Source: Sapria himalayana (taxonomy: Eukaryota > Streptophyta > Magnoliopsida > Malpighiales > Rafflesiaceae). From it: 64,000 bases of DNA. The stretch is from NCBI GenBank assembly GCA_029783825.1, contig JAREIK010018599.1, positions 61,758 through 125,757 on the forward strand. Reading direction: 5' to 3'. The notes beneath the pieces were generated by a model. The model worked only from the letters and a program-made list of their open reading frames with translations. It searched no databases and had not been told where the DNA came from. Made by a program: the position numbers and the translations under genes. Below are positions 50,823 through 64,000 of this stretch, piece after piece. Within the stretch, counting starts at the first letter, position 1, and each line of letters opens with the position of its first letter.

Positions 50823-51009
50823 AATGATGTATATACATATGAATAAAGTCAGAAAATACGTACATATAATAATATAGTATTTTATGTACATATATACTGA
50901 ATATATTTGTACTCAGTTTATATGTACACATAATATTGCTATTTTTATGTACATATACTTCATTAATATATGTACGAGTGAAATGATAGTATATATTTAC
51001 ATATATACT

Positions 51010-51270
51010 GCAGGATTATAAATGTATCAAAACATAACTTTTTTAAAATTTGATTGAGTGGTTTAAATTTCTTACAGATATGATACCACATTATTTCTCA
51101 TACAAAGCTTTAATAAGTGATGAGATTTTTAACTAAACATTACGTGTTGTGACTCGGATAGCTTTGTTGCAATAGAAAAATGATGATCGGAGCAGTAGAG
51201 GGAGAAAGCAATATTAATGAATGGAAATATTATTCTTTATGCAATGTTAGTAGATACATTGATGAATAAG
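51010..51270 (+). repeat. Conserved CACTA-internal block, copy E
   Basis: Last copy of the block, following a palindromic AT block at 50830-51005. As with copy B at 18476, it is followed by AT-rich DNA and then by the CACTA 3' terminal repeats, showing that the two elements share the same 3' architecture. Confidence 0.8.
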
Positions 51271-51470
51271 ATGAAATAAAATTTTGTTATTTTTTTGTTT
51301 CAATTATGTAAATAATTAAATTTGAATAAGATATTAAATGATTTTATTTTTTGTTTATTATAAATTATTTATAGTTTCAATTTTTATTCAATTTGATATG
51401 AAAATATTAAACTATTTTATTAAAAAATTTTGAAATAAATTAAATTCTGAAATTATTTTTGAAATTAAAA

Positions 51471-51948
51471 TATCTAGGAAAAAAAATCCCTTGCTAATTT
51501 AGCAAGGGAAAAATCCCTTGTAATTTAGCTAGGGAATTTTCCATAGCTAATTTAGCTAGGGAATTTTCCCTAGCTAATTTAGATAGAAAAATATTAAAAT
51601 TGGCCATGGATTTACCCTCGCTAAATTTATTTAGATAGTGACTATATCCGTCACTAAAATTTATAGACCAACACTTTATCTAGGTAATCTTTCGTCATTA
51701 TTTTATTGTGCAATGGAAAATATTATTTACGTTTATAATTTAGCTAGGGAATTTGTCTTTTTTAGCAATGAATTTTTCTGTTGCTAACTTTTTAGCTAGG
51801 AACACTTTTCGTCGCTAAATTTTAACAAGCAGCACTTTAAATAGGGAACCAATCTTTCAGTTATTCGTTGCTATATCTCATTTAGTGACGGAAAAAGCCC
51901 ATTTAGCTAGGGAATTGTCCCTAGCTATATGAGATTTTTCTTGTAGTG
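51471..51948 (+). mobile_element. CACTA 3' subterminal repeats and terminus (element 2)
   Basis: TTTAGCTAGGGAATTTTCC and its near reverse complement recur several times between 51485 and 51585, then again as single copies near 51740 and 51905. TTTTCGTCGCTAAATTTTA-like and TTTAGTGACGGAAAA motifs follow. The element ends TTTTTCTTGTAGTG, complement of the canonical plant CACTA terminus. It is homologous to 18746-19368. Such motifs are transposase-binding sites in related elements. Confidence 0.9.
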
Positions 51949-52104
51949 TATCTATTTATCTGTCTATTTACCTATCTATCTGTTTATCTATTTTATGGAT
52001 AAATATTTATATCTATATACGTATATAAAAAAATAACTATCTAACTATTTATCTTTCAATTTGTCTATCTCTCTAATTATCTAACTATATTTCAATCTAT
52101 AAAT

Positions 52105-52211
52105 CTATTAGTCAATCTTCTATCTATCTATCTATCTATTTATATTTTTATTTTTTTATTTGACTATATATCTATCTATGTATCTATTTATATGCCTATC
52201 AATCTATGTTT

Positions 52212-52243
<32 letters not shown>

Positions 52244-55200
52244 GTGTCAACCAGTCTATCAGGCTAATATCTATCTATCTATTTAACTAACTAACTATCT
52301 ATATAGAATTCTATCTATCAATTTATATGTCTCTCTTTCAATTTATATGTCTCTCTTTCAATTTGTCAATCTATTTATCTATATATCTTCTAATCTATCT
52401 ATCTACCTATTTGTCAATATGTCTACTATATATATATATATTTGTCTATCTTTTTTTTGTCTATCTTTTTTTCTGTCTATCTGTCTATTTGTCTATCTCT
52501 CTATCTATATTTGTGTCTACCTATATATTTGTTTATTTATTTATTTGTATATTTGTCTATGTATCTATATATATATATCTATCTATATCTCTATATGACT
52601 ATATTTCAATCTATAAATCTTTTTATCTATCTATCTCCTTGTTTCTCTATATATCTAACTATACAACTATCATTTGTCTATATGTCAATTAGTATAAAAT
52701 ATATCTATCTATCTATCTCTCTAATTATCAATCTCTCTGTAAATCTCTGTATATGCCTATCTATCAATCAGGCTTTCTATATATCTAATTATCTATATGT
52801 CTATCTATCTATTTATCTATTTATATTTATTTTTATCTATCTATACATCTATCTCTCTATCTATATGATATATCTATCTATTTATTTATCTATTTGTCTA
52901 TCTATCTATCTATATATCTATTAGTCTGTTTATATATCTATCTATATATCTGTCTATCTATCTCATTATCTGTCTATTAGTCTAACAATCTATATATCAA
53001 TCTGTATATATATATATCTTTCTATCTATATATCTGTCTATCTATAAATGTGTATTTATCTATTTATGTATCTATTTACCTATTTATCTGTCTATATATT
53101 TTGTCTAAATATTTATGCCTATCTACGTATATATATATATGTAACTATCTAACTGTCTATCTTTCTATTTGTCTATCTCTCTAATTATTTCACTATCTTT
53201 TAATCTATCAATCTATTAGTCAATCTTTCTCTCTATCTATCTATATGTCTATCTATCTACATGTCTATCTAGCTATCTATCTATTTATATTTATCATTTT
53301 CATTATATATATATATATTTATTTATTTATTTATCTATCTATTTATATGCCTAGCAATATATATTCTTATCTGTCTATCTATCTATCTATCTGTATATCA
53401 ATCTATTATCTATATATCTATCTAACTATCTATATATCTCACTTTAAATCTATTTATCTATTTATATGTTTATCTTTAAATTTTTCTATCTATTTATCTT
53501 TATATATGCCAATCTATCTATGTGGCTATCTATCTGGCTATCTATCTAAGCATCTATCTTTTTATCAAAATATTTCACTATCTATCTATCTATCAGTCTA
53601 TTTGTCTATCTATGTATCTATCTAATTGTCTCTCTATTTCTCCACATATATAACCATCTAAATATCATTTGTCTATATGTCTATTATTCTATCTGCAAAT
53701 CTATCTATCTTTCTATAAATCACTATATCTGGCTATCTATCAATCATATTAGCTATCTATCTATCTATATATTTATCTAGCTATTTGTCTGTCTATCTAT
53801 CTCTTTATCTGTCTCTTATTCTATCAATCTTTTAGTCTATCAATCTATCTATCAACCTATATATCTATCTATCTTTCTATCTGTATATCTATCTATCTAT
53901 AAATATGTTTATCTATCTATTTACTTATCTATCTGTCTATCTATTTTATGTCTAAATATTTATGTTTATCTACATCAATATATAAGTAGCTATCTAACTA
54001 TATAACTTTCTATTTGTCTATATCTTTAATTATCTAACTATCTATAAATCTATCTATCTATTAGTCAATCTTTTTCCCTATCTATCTATATGTCTATGTA
54101 TCTATCTAACAATCTATCTATCTGATTATATTTGTTTCTTTCAATTTGTTTATATATCTATCTATCTATTTATATGCCTATCAATCTATGTTTTTATCTA
54201 TCTTTAATCTATCTGTCATTATGTCTATAAGTCTATTATATATCTAAATATCTATCTAAATATCTATCTATCTATATATCAATCTATCAATATATCTGGT
54301 TATCTATCTATATATCAATCTATCTATTTATCTAGCTATCTATCTAAGTGCCTAAGCCTATCCATCCATCTATCTGTCTATTTTGCTATCTATCTATTGC
54401 TTAATACATTTATTAGTTTATCCATCTTTCTATCTATCTAACTAAATAACTATCTATCTATCTAACTATCTAGCTATCTATCTATCTGTATAAATGTCTA
54501 TATATCTATTTATCTTCTATCTATCTATTTGTCTATCTATCTATATGTCTATCTCTTTATCTGTCTATTTGTCTACCTTTCTATTTGTCTATCTATCTAT
54601 TTGTATATTTTTCTATATATCTATATAGATATATATCAATATCTCTATATGTTTATTTGTCAATATATATCTCTCTATCTATCTTTTTGACTATCTATCT
54701 ATCTATCTATGTATCTAACTAACTTTCTATCTCTTTGTTTCTCTATATATCTAACTATCTAATTATCATTTATCTATATGTTTATAAGTCTATTTGTATA
54801 TTTATCTATCTATCTATCTCTATATCTATCTATCTATATATCTCTCTATCTACCAATCTATAAATCTATCTATCTGGCTATCTAATTATCTATATGTCTA
54901 TTTATCTATTTATCTATCTATATTTATTTTTACCTGTGTATATATCTATCTCTCTATCTATCTATATATCTTTCAATTTTGATATCTATCTATCTATATA
55001 TTTGTATATCTATCTATCTTTCTTTCTATGTGTCTATCTATCTATATTTTATATATCTCTCTTTATCTGTTTATTAGTCTTTCAAAATATCAGTCTATTA
55101 ATCTACTATCTATCTATATATCTTTCTATCTATATATCTACCTATGTATAAATATTTTTATTTATCCTTTTGTTTATCTATTTACAAATCTGTCTGTCTA

Positions 55201-56444
55201 TCTTTTTATTTCTAAATATATATGTCTATCAATTTATATATATAACTAATTGTTTATGAATCTTTCTCTTTTTCTATCTATCTAATGGTCTAACAATCTT
55301 TCGATCTAACAATCTATTAGTCTATCTTTCTCTCTATCTATCTATCTGTTTATCTATATTTTTGTCAATTAGTCTATATATCAATGTATCTATCAATTAT
55401 AATGTCAATCTATTTATGTTTTTATTTTTCTATCTATATATCTGCTTATTTATCTGTCTATCAGTCTATTATCTATCTATCTATCTATATATCTATCTAT
55501 ATCTATCTATATGTCTATCCCATTATTTTTTATCTATTTATCTTAATATTTATTTATCTATCTATCTATCTATTTGGCTATCTATCTAAGTGTCTATCTA
55601 TATATCTATTTTTATATATGTATAGCTGTCTATCTTTTTATGTGTCTATCTGTCTGTCTGCCTCTCTATCTATCTAATAATCAATCTATATGTCTATCTA
55701 TCTATCTAACTATCTATCTATTTGTGTATAGATCGATCTATCTATCTATCTATATAAATATCTATCTAACTATCAATCTATATGTCTATTTATCTATCTG
55801 TCTATCTATATATTTGTGTATATATTTATCTATCTATCAATCCATCTACATATCTATCTTTCTAACTATCTATCTTTCAATCAATCAATCAATCTGTCTA
55901 TTTGTCTATCTCTCTAACTATCTAACCATATAACTATCTATCTATCTATTTGTCGAACTAACTAACTATCTTTTTGTCTTTTAGTCTTTTAGTCTATCTA
56001 ATTATATTTATCTCTCTATCAATTATATATATTTTTTATTTGTTTATTTATCTATCTTCTATTTATCTATTTATTTATCAATCAATCTCTCTTTGTTTAT
56101 ATTTATATCTATCTATTTCTCTATATATCTATCTATTTTGTATCTAATAATCTATCTATCTATCTATTTGCGTATCTATCTATCTATCTATCTATCTGAA
56201 TATCTATGTATTAATCATCATTCTATTTGTTTATCTTTGTATTTTTTAGTCAATCTATATGTCTATCTATCTATCAGTCTATATGCCTATCTATCTATCT
56301 TTTTATCTATCTATCTATTTATTTGTGAATCAGTCTATCTATATAAATATCTATTTATCTATCTATCTATCTATCTATCTATGTATTTATATATCTATCT
56401 ACATATCTATCTATCTATTATCTATCTGGCTATCTATCTAAGTG

Positions 56445-56450
<6 letters not shown>
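52105..56450 (-). repeat. Higher-order repeat structure in array 3 (about 0.8-1.25 kb)
   Basis: CTATTAGTCAATCTT recurs at 52105, 53213 and 54058, each time followed about 85-130 bp later by TTTATATGCCTANCAAT-like sequence. TCTNNATATATNTAACNATC with TATCATTT recurs at about 52643, 53640 and 54736. GCTATCTATCTAAG recurs at about 53537, 54335, 55577 and 56429. Spacings range from about 0.8 to 1.25 kb, as expected for diverged tandem units with internal gains and losses. Confidence 0.7.
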
Positions 56451-56477
<27 letters not shown>

Positions 56478-56760
56478 GTATCTATCTGTCAGTTTGTCTG
56501 TCTTTCTGTCTATTTGTTTATCTATATATCTTTCTTTCTATCTATCTACAAATCTATCTATCGATCTATCTCTCTCATATATATAATTATATATATATAT
56601 ATATTATATCTATTTATATCTCTATATGACTATCAATCAATCTATCTATATGGCTATATATATATATGTATTTGTCTATGTATTTATCTATTTGTCTTTA
56701 TGGATGTCTTTCAATCTTTCTATAAAATTGTCTATATATTTGTCTATCTATTTTTTAATC

Positions 56761-56880
56761 TATCTATCTATCTATCTATTTATCTATATGCCTATAAATG
56801 TTTCTACCTATCTATTTATTAATCTATCTATCTATCTATTTATCTATATGTCTATAAATCTTTCTAGCTATCTATTTATT
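56761..56880 (-). repeat. Exact 60-bp tandem duplication in array 3
   Basis: 56761-56820 and 56821-56880 align without gaps with about six differences; both contain TATCTATTTATCTATATG and CTATCTATTTATT at identical offsets. This is a recent local expansion. Confidence 0.85.
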
Positions 56881-58895
56881 TGTTTGTTTGCCTATATATT
56901 TATCTATCTATCTATCTATATTTCTATTTGTCTATCTATCTATCTTTCTATCTACATATTTGCATATCTATCTATATGAATATCTATTTTTCTATAGTTT
57001 AATCTATTTATTTTTTATCTATCTATATATCTATCTTTCTATCTATCTATCATTATATTTATTTGTTAATCAATCAATTTATCTATCTATCTATCGACCA
57101 GTCTATCTAGATGTCTACTAAATGAACTGTCTAACTATCTATGTGTCTATCAATTTATCTATCAAACTATCTAATTATCTTTCTATTAGACTTTTAGTCT
57201 ATCTATCTTTCAACCTTATAGTCTATTAATATATCTATCTTTCTCTCGATCTATCTATATGTCTAAATGTCTTTATGTTTATCTATATATCTATATAGCT
57301 GTATATATGTCTACCTTCATATCTCTATATCAACCTACCTACCTATCTATTTATATTTTATCTTTCTATATGTCTATTTATATATTTGTCTATCTATCTT
57401 TCTATGTATCTATCTATCTAACTATTAGACTAATAGTTTATTTGACTATATTACTATTTTCTATCTCTTTATCTATATTTTTGCCTATATTCCTATTTCC
57501 CTATTTTTATTTTGTTTATCTATCTATGTTTTTATTTAAATATCTATCTATAAATTTATTTTCTATCTATATGTCTATCTATCTATCTATCTATCTGTTT
57601 GTCTGTCTATATGTATATCTATCTATCAGTCAATCTCTATATTTTTCTATCTTTCTATCTTTCTATCTATCTATATATCTATATATTATTCTATCTGTCT
57701 ATCTGCATATATCTCTATCTTCATATCTAAATATATTTTAGGTGTTATGTGTCTATCAATCAATAAATTCATTTATCTATCTGTCTAACTCTATTTTTTA
57801 TTTTATCCATTTGTCTATTTGTCTATATCTATTTTCTATCTATCTATCTATCTATCTACATATCTATTTTTCTCTCTACTTATATATCTATCTGAATATT
57901 TTCTATCTATATTTGTTTATTTTTCTATCTATCTATCTATCTACCTGCTTTGCTTACTAACTAACTATATCTCTATATGTCAAAATATTTATCTTTCTAT
58001 CTGTATATCTTTCTTTCTTTATTTAATTCATTCTGTCTATTTGTCAATTTGCGTATCTATATATCTTTCTATTTATCTTCTTTTTGTCTATTTATCTATT
58101 TGTTATTTGTCTTTATATTTATCTATTTATTGTCTGTTTGTCTATCTATCTATCTATTTATCTGTCAATCTCTCTATATTATATATGTTTATCTATCTAT
58201 TTTTCTATCTAACTATATTTGTTTATGTATATTTATCTATCTAAGTATCTATCTAATAATTTGTCTAGCTATTTTTCTATCTATGTCTCTATCTATTTAC
58301 CTATCTATCTATCTATTTGTCGATTTATCTTTATATCCTTTTGTCTATCTATCTATCTATCTGTCTATCTATCTATATATCTATCTTCAATCTATATTTG
58401 TATGTCTATTTCTTATTTATCAATATGCCAATCTATATATCTATCTTTCTAGTAATTATTAGATCTATTTATCTATCTATTAAACTATTTATCTTAATAA
58501 CTATCTATGCAACTATTTATCTATCTATCTATCTATCTGACTATGTATCTATCTGTATATCTACATATCTTTTTCCATCTATCTATCAATCTCTCGATCT
58601 TTCTATCTATAAATTTATTTATCTATTTGTATGTCTATTTTTCTATCTCTATATTTGTCTATTTGTCTGTTTGTCTAAACTATCTTTCAATCTATTTATC
58701 TATCTATTTGTCTATTTGTATTTCTATCAATTTGACTATTTGTTTATCTATATTTATATCTATCTATCAATCTATCTATCAATCAATCTATTTATCTATA
58801 TGTCTATTTGTTTATCTATCTATATGTCTATTTATCTATATATCTATTTGTCTAACTACCTATATTTCTATCTATATATATTTCTATCTGGAAAT

Positions 58896-58898
<3 letters not shown>

Positions 58899-58932
<34 letters not shown>
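58899..58932 (+). repeat. (TA)n tract in array 3
   Basis: A perfect TA run of about 34 bp within the TATC array. Confidence 0.9.
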
Positions 58933-58935
<3 letters not shown>

Positions 58936-61900
58936 GTCTGTCTATTTGTCTATATATATATTTATATATCTATTTATCTTTCTATCTATTTATTATTTGA
59001 ATATCATCTATCTCTCAATCTACCTATCTTGCTTTCTGTCCATCCATTTATCTTTCTATAAAAAAAATTATCTATTAATCTATCTTTCTCTTTATCTATC
59101 TATATGTCTATTCATCTATCTTTTAATTTATTTATTTATCTTTCAGTGTCTGTGATAATATGACTATTTATCTTCTATATATCTATATTTGTCTATATAC
59201 ATATCAACCTATCTACCAATTTGTCTATTTATCTAAATGGCAATCTATATATCTATCTATCTGTCTATTTGTCAATCTTTTTATCTATCTATTTGTATAT
59301 CTATCTATCTCTTTATATATTTAACTCTTTCTATCTAAATGACTATATCTTTATCAGTCTATATGTCAATGTTTCTATCTATATTTCTTTCTATCTATCT
59401 ATATTGATTAGTTGTATATCTTTATATATGTCTATCTATATTAATATCTATCTATCTAACTTTTTATCTATAACCTGTATATTTATTTATATACCTTTCT
59501 GTTATTTAACTATCTATCTATCTATCTATCTATTTGTTTATTTCTCCATCCATATATCATCTCTCTCTCTATCTAGTGATCTATTTATCTGTCTATCTAT
59601 TTATTTTATTATTCATCTAAATGTCTATATATATATATACATATATTTAAGTCTTTCTATCTATCAATCTATCTATGTATCTAATTATTTGTGTATTTAT
59701 CAATCAATCTATCTTTCTATTTATTTTCTATCTATCTATCTATGTTTCTATTTCTTGCCTATCTAATTATTTATATATCTATCTATCTATTTGTGTATCT
59801 ATAAATCTATGTATTTTTATCTACTTATCTATCTTTTTGCCTATTTGTCTACCTATCTATATGTATATATAATAAACTATCTAACAATGTTTCTATCTAT
59901 TAATCTATTAGTCATCATTCTATCCAACCTTCTATCAATATATCTTTCTATGTGTCTATTTCTCTATCAATCTATCTGTCTATTTATCTATCTATATATC
60001 TATCAATCTTTCTGTCAATCTATCTATCTATTTGTATATAAGTTTATATGTATATCTATCTATATATCTATCTATCCTTGTATCTATTTTGCTATTTATT
60101 TATTTATATATATTTATATGTCTATCTGTCTATCTATCTTTGTGTCTATCTGTTTATCTTTATATCTTTTATTTATCTATCTGTCTATCTTTTATCTGAC
60201 TATCTATCTATTTATCTATATATATAACTCTTTATCTATCTATCATTATAATTATCTTATATTTATTAGTCTATCTATCTATCTATCAGTATGTCTATTT
60301 TCTATTCATTGCCTATATTTCTATATGTCTAAATTTATAAATGTCTATTTGTCCATATATGTCTTTGTGTATATATGTTTATCTTAATATTTGTCTATCT
60401 ATCTATTTGACTATATATATATTTTCATTTATGACTATCTGGCTATATATCTATGTGTCTACCTATCATTTTACTTATTTTCTAATATAACTATATGTCT
60501 ATAACTATATATGTCGATTTTTGATTATCTAACTATATAACAATCTTGCTATTTATCTCTCTATCATTCTTTCTATCTAACTATCTATCTATTTATCTAT
60601 CTATCTATCTTTCTTTCTATCTATTTATTTGCTTATCTGCCTATTTATCTATCTAACTATCTATCTATATACCTATAAGTATATCAGTCTATTAGTAAAT
60701 TTCTCTTTCTTCCTATATATCTATCTGTTATCTTTCTAACTATCTTTATATCTATCTATCTCTCTATCTAACTATCAATCTATTTATTTGTTTATCATTC
60801 TATCTAACTATCTATGTATCTGACTTTCTGTCTATCTGACTATATATCTATTTAAATATATTTCTATTTATGTTTCTATCTACAGATTTACATTTCTACA
60901 TATCTGTCTATCTATCTATTTGTCCATCTATCTATCTGTATATGCTGCAATTTGTTTATCTATCTATTTGCTGTGTGTCACTCTTTGTATTGGTCTATTT
61001 ATATATCTGTCTATCTAACTATTTGTCTATCTATCTATATGTCTATATATAAATATATATATCTATCAATCTATATGCCTATTTGCTTATTAGTCTATCA
61101 CAATATCTATCTATATACACTATCTATTAGTCAATTTGTCTATCTATCGAACAATCTATCTGGCTATATATCTTTCTGTGTGGTGTGTAAATATATCTAA
61201 CTATCTATCAATCTGTCAAATATATATCTATCTATCTATTTAAATATTTATATATCTATATTTCAATCTGACTTTCTAACTATTTAAATATCTATTAATC
61301 TATACACCAATCTAACTATTTTTCTATCGATATATTTGTTTATCTATTTATGTCTATTTTTATATCTATTTATCTTTCTTTCTATTTTTTATCTAGGAAT
61401 CAATCTACCTATCTATTTGTGTGTCTATCTATCTATCTGTCGATTTGTCTATATGTCTATCTTTTTATTTATCTTTTAATTTATCTAACTTTTTACTTAT
61501 CTATATATATGTCTATTTTTCTATCTAACTATCTATTTGACAATCTCTCTATCTATTTATCTAGCTATCAATCTATTACCTATCTGCCTATCTACTATAT
61601 GTCTATTATCTATCTATCAGTCTATATCAATCCATCTATCATCTATATATCAGTCCATCTATCTGTCTATCTATTGATTTATCTATCCATATTTATTGAT
61701 TATCTCTATATATCTATCTATAATCTATATATCTATCTATCTTATATATATATATCTATATCTATCTATCTATTTATGTTAATATATGACTATTATCTAT
61801 TATCTATCTATCTTTCTTAATAATTGTCTATCTCTATAACTATATATTTTTAAGTCCATTGTCTATCTATCTATCTATCTATTTGACTATTGGTCTATTG

Positions 61901-64000
61901 TTTACCTGCCTATTAGTATATCTTTTATCTTACTTATTACTATCTTTCTTCTTCAATCTATCAATCTGGCTATCTATCTATCTCTCAATCTATTATATAT
62001 TTGTCTACACAGTCTTTTAGTCTATCTGTATATAAGTCTATTTACCTATCTATCTATCTAACTATTAAATCTATATATATCTATATGTATATCTATTTAT
62101 TTGACTATATGTCTATCTGTCTCTATATCTATCTATCTATCTATATATCTAGCTAGTTATTTATTTATTTATTTGTTTAAATGACTATCTTTATATCAAT
62201 CAAAAATATCGATCTATCTATCTGTATATCAATATATCTGTCTATCAGCTAATCCATATATCAGTCTATTTGTTTATATTTATATAATACTTTCTATATT
62301 ATATCTATATATCTATCTAAAGTCTATTTATCTATATATCTATCTATTTATATATATATATACTATCTACTATTTATATATCTATCTATCTATCTATCTA
62401 ACAAGTTAATCTCTATTTCTCTATCTATATATCGGTTTATTTCTATATATCTACAAGTATATATATCTATATATGTTATTTTCTATCTATCTATCAATTT
62501 TTCTAATTGCTTATATCTCTATCTATCTATCTATGTAACAATCTAACTTATATGTTTCTAACTATCTATCAATTTAACTATCTATCAATTTAACTATCTA
62601 ACCATCTTTCTATCTATCTGTCTATGAGTCAATTGTATATCTTTCTATCTAATTATAATATATATATATACTCTTTCTCTCTGTCTATCTATCTATCAAC
62701 ATATTTCTATATCTATCTATCTATATGTATATCGATATAGATATACATGTTTCTATCTATCTATCTATCTATATGTATATTGATATATATCTATCTATCT
62801 ATAAGTATATTTGTCTATCTAACTATATATTATATCTATATATATCTATCTATGTATCTATCAATCATCTATGTATCAATCTATCAATCTATCGATTCGT
62901 TGATCTATCTCACTATCTAAGTAACTAACTATCTATTTTTCTATTTATCTATATATCTTTCATTCTAAAATCTAATAGTCTATCATTCTATTTATCTATC
63001 TATTTTGTCAATGAATTTATTTTTCCTGTCACTCTATCGATCTATCTTCTTTATTTCTGCATTTTTGCCTATCTAATTAAATATCTAACTAACAAACTAT
63101 CAATATGTATATCTGTCTATATACCAATCTACATACCTATTAATCTAACTTATATCTATCTACTTTCTATCATCTATATATATATTGGATATATCTATCC
63201 TTCTATATATTTATCTATGTATCTATATATCTATTCATCTATTTGTCTATCTGTTTATGTGTCATATGATCTATATGTCTACCTGTCTATATATCTAACT
63301 ATCATTTATTTGTATATAATATATATAATATATAATATCTATTTTTATATTTGTCTATTTAAGTATCTGTGTATATGTCTATTTCCATATATGTATATGT
63401 ATCTATAAATTTCTATATCTATATATCTATTTATATGTCAATCAATCTATCTAATTATTAGTTTGATCTATCGATCTATCTATATCTATCTTATTTTTAT
63501 CTATTTTTTGTCTATATGTTTATTGTCAATATATCTATTTATCTATCTATTTTTCTATCTATCTTTCGTTTTTATCTATATATTTGTCAATGTATCTATC
63601 AATATAAATATTTGTCTATATATCTAGCTTTCTATATATTATCTATTTATGTCTATCAATCTAACTAACTATCTGTTATCAATCTATATAATTATCAGTC
63701 TGTCAGTCTATCTATATATCTTTCTATATGAATTTTTGTATAATGTCTATGTTTCTGTATGTCTATCTGTGTATCTGTCTATCTCTCAATCTATTTGTCT
63801 AACTTTATATCTATCAATCTACTATAAAATCTATCTATCTATATATCTATCTATTATATATTATCTATCTATATATCTATCTATCTATCTATCTGTTTGT
63901 CTCTATAGTCAATCTATCTATGTGTCTAATATTTTCCTCATATATATCTTCTATCTATCGATCTCTACTTTCTATCTTGCTATTTGTCTATCTATCAATC

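Larger units (their letters stand above)
47870..51470 (+). repeat. Three tandem composite units in the CACTA 3' half
   Basis: Each unit has the same order: a TTGTTGAAGTTGTATGACAA-like start, TTTGTTCATGTCTATA, GAATTTTTTGGGTAGAGTTT and TATGTAAAAGCCTATT; a GC-rich RGY triplet block; a palindromic TATATGTACATA block; and a conserved AT-rich block. Unit starts are at about 47877, 49135 and 50168, giving periods of about 1258 and 1033 bp. The third unit runs straight into the terminal region. Internal tandem repeats are common in CACTA elements, but this fusion of opposite compositions is striking. Confidence 0.85.
35500..51948 (+). mobile_element. Large CACTA (En/Spm) DNA transposon with nested LINE (5' end not found)
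   Basis: The order is that of plant CACTA elements on one strand: a TNP2-like transposase gene (35505-39067), a second, Transposase_24-like gene (39208-47525), long tandem repeats (47870-51470), and a 3' subterminal repeat region with the terminus TTTTTCTTGTAGTG at 51935-51948, whose complement is CACTACAAGAAAAA. LINE 2 at 40016-46446 is nested inside. I found no matching CACTACAAG start upstream, so the left limit is set at the first recognisable coding sequence. Both genes are broken, so the element is not autonomous. Confidence 0.85.
51949..64000 (-). repeat. Degenerate tetranucleotide array 3 (TATC on + strand)
   Basis: More than 12 kb of TATC tetramers with TGTC, TTTC, TAAC and CATC variants, starting directly after the CACTA terminus and running off the window. 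It has the same family composition as arrays 1 and 2 but lies in the opposite orientation. Plus-strand open frames of 60-230 residues rich in Tyr, Leu, Ser and Ile come from the absence of stops in TATC repeats. No genes seen. Confidence 0.95.

Noticed and set aside
48030..50827. Ala/Thr, Leu/Pro and Ser/Gly low-complexity frames on both strands
   Set aside because: Triplet arrays stay open in several frames automatically. Frames run into AT repeats and are not conserved among the three units.
52327..63408. Plus-strand open frames up to 227 residues in array 3
   Set aside because: Same cause as in array 1, on the other strand. Apparent membrane-protein character comes only from the Ile/Leu/Tyr content.
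1..64000. CRISPR-like regular repeats
   Set aside because: Repeats are tetranucleotide arrays and satellites without constant repeat-spacer structure, and the window is eukaryotic.

Overview
The window looks like AT-rich, gene-poor, repeat-dominated DNA from a plant nuclear genome, most likely heterochromatin of a large-genome angiosperm. The host-type sequences are plant-like: plant LINEs with a DUF4283 plus zinc-knuckle ORF1, a CACTA (En/Spm) element with TNP2-like and Transposase_24-like genes, and broken copies of an ARF1 GTPase, an SCC3 cohesin subunit and a NAT10/KRE33 RNA acetyltransferase. I found no intact host gene, no RNA gene and no CRISPR array. I cannot name the species.

Layout. 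1-7151 is a degenerate GATA/GACA tetranucleotide array (GATA on the + strand). 7167-13545 is a decayed LINE inserted in an AT-rich satellite (period about 545 bp) that continues to about 15175. 15176-16816 holds exon fragments, with splice sites, of two unrelated genes (SCC3, then NAT10/KRE33). About 17081-19368 is the 3' part of a CACTA element. 19369-26960 is a second GATA array. 26961-28440 is mixed non-coding DNA. 28440-33330 is the 545-bp satellite in inverted orientation, split by an ARF1 retrocopy at 31902-32800. 33330-35500 is AT-rich DNA, a short plus-strand satellite stretch, a possible solo LTR and a CT-rich tract. About 35500-51948 is a large CACTA element: TNP2 gene, then a Transposase_24-like gene split by a nested 6.4-kb LINE (40016-46446, exact 12-bp target duplication), then three tandem units of about 1.0-1.26 kb combining a GC-rich triplet block, a palindromic AT block and a conserved AT block, and finally the CACTA 3' end. 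51949-64000 is a third tetranucleotide array, in the opposite orientation (TATC on the + strand).

How it fits together. The three arrays make up about 42% of the window. They are not simple microsatellites: long, imperfect higher-order duplications (about 1.8-2.3 kb in array 1, about 0.8-1.25 kb in array 3) are visible. Both recognisable CACTA 3' ends lie directly against these arrays. The nested order (satellite or array first, then CACTA and LINEs, with LINE 2 inside the CACTA) can be read from target duplications and interrupted frames. Every protein-coding remnant carries stops or frameshifts, several of them explainable by C-to-T change. The long open frames in the arrays (YLSI-type peptides) follow from TATC tetramers lacking stops and are not genes.
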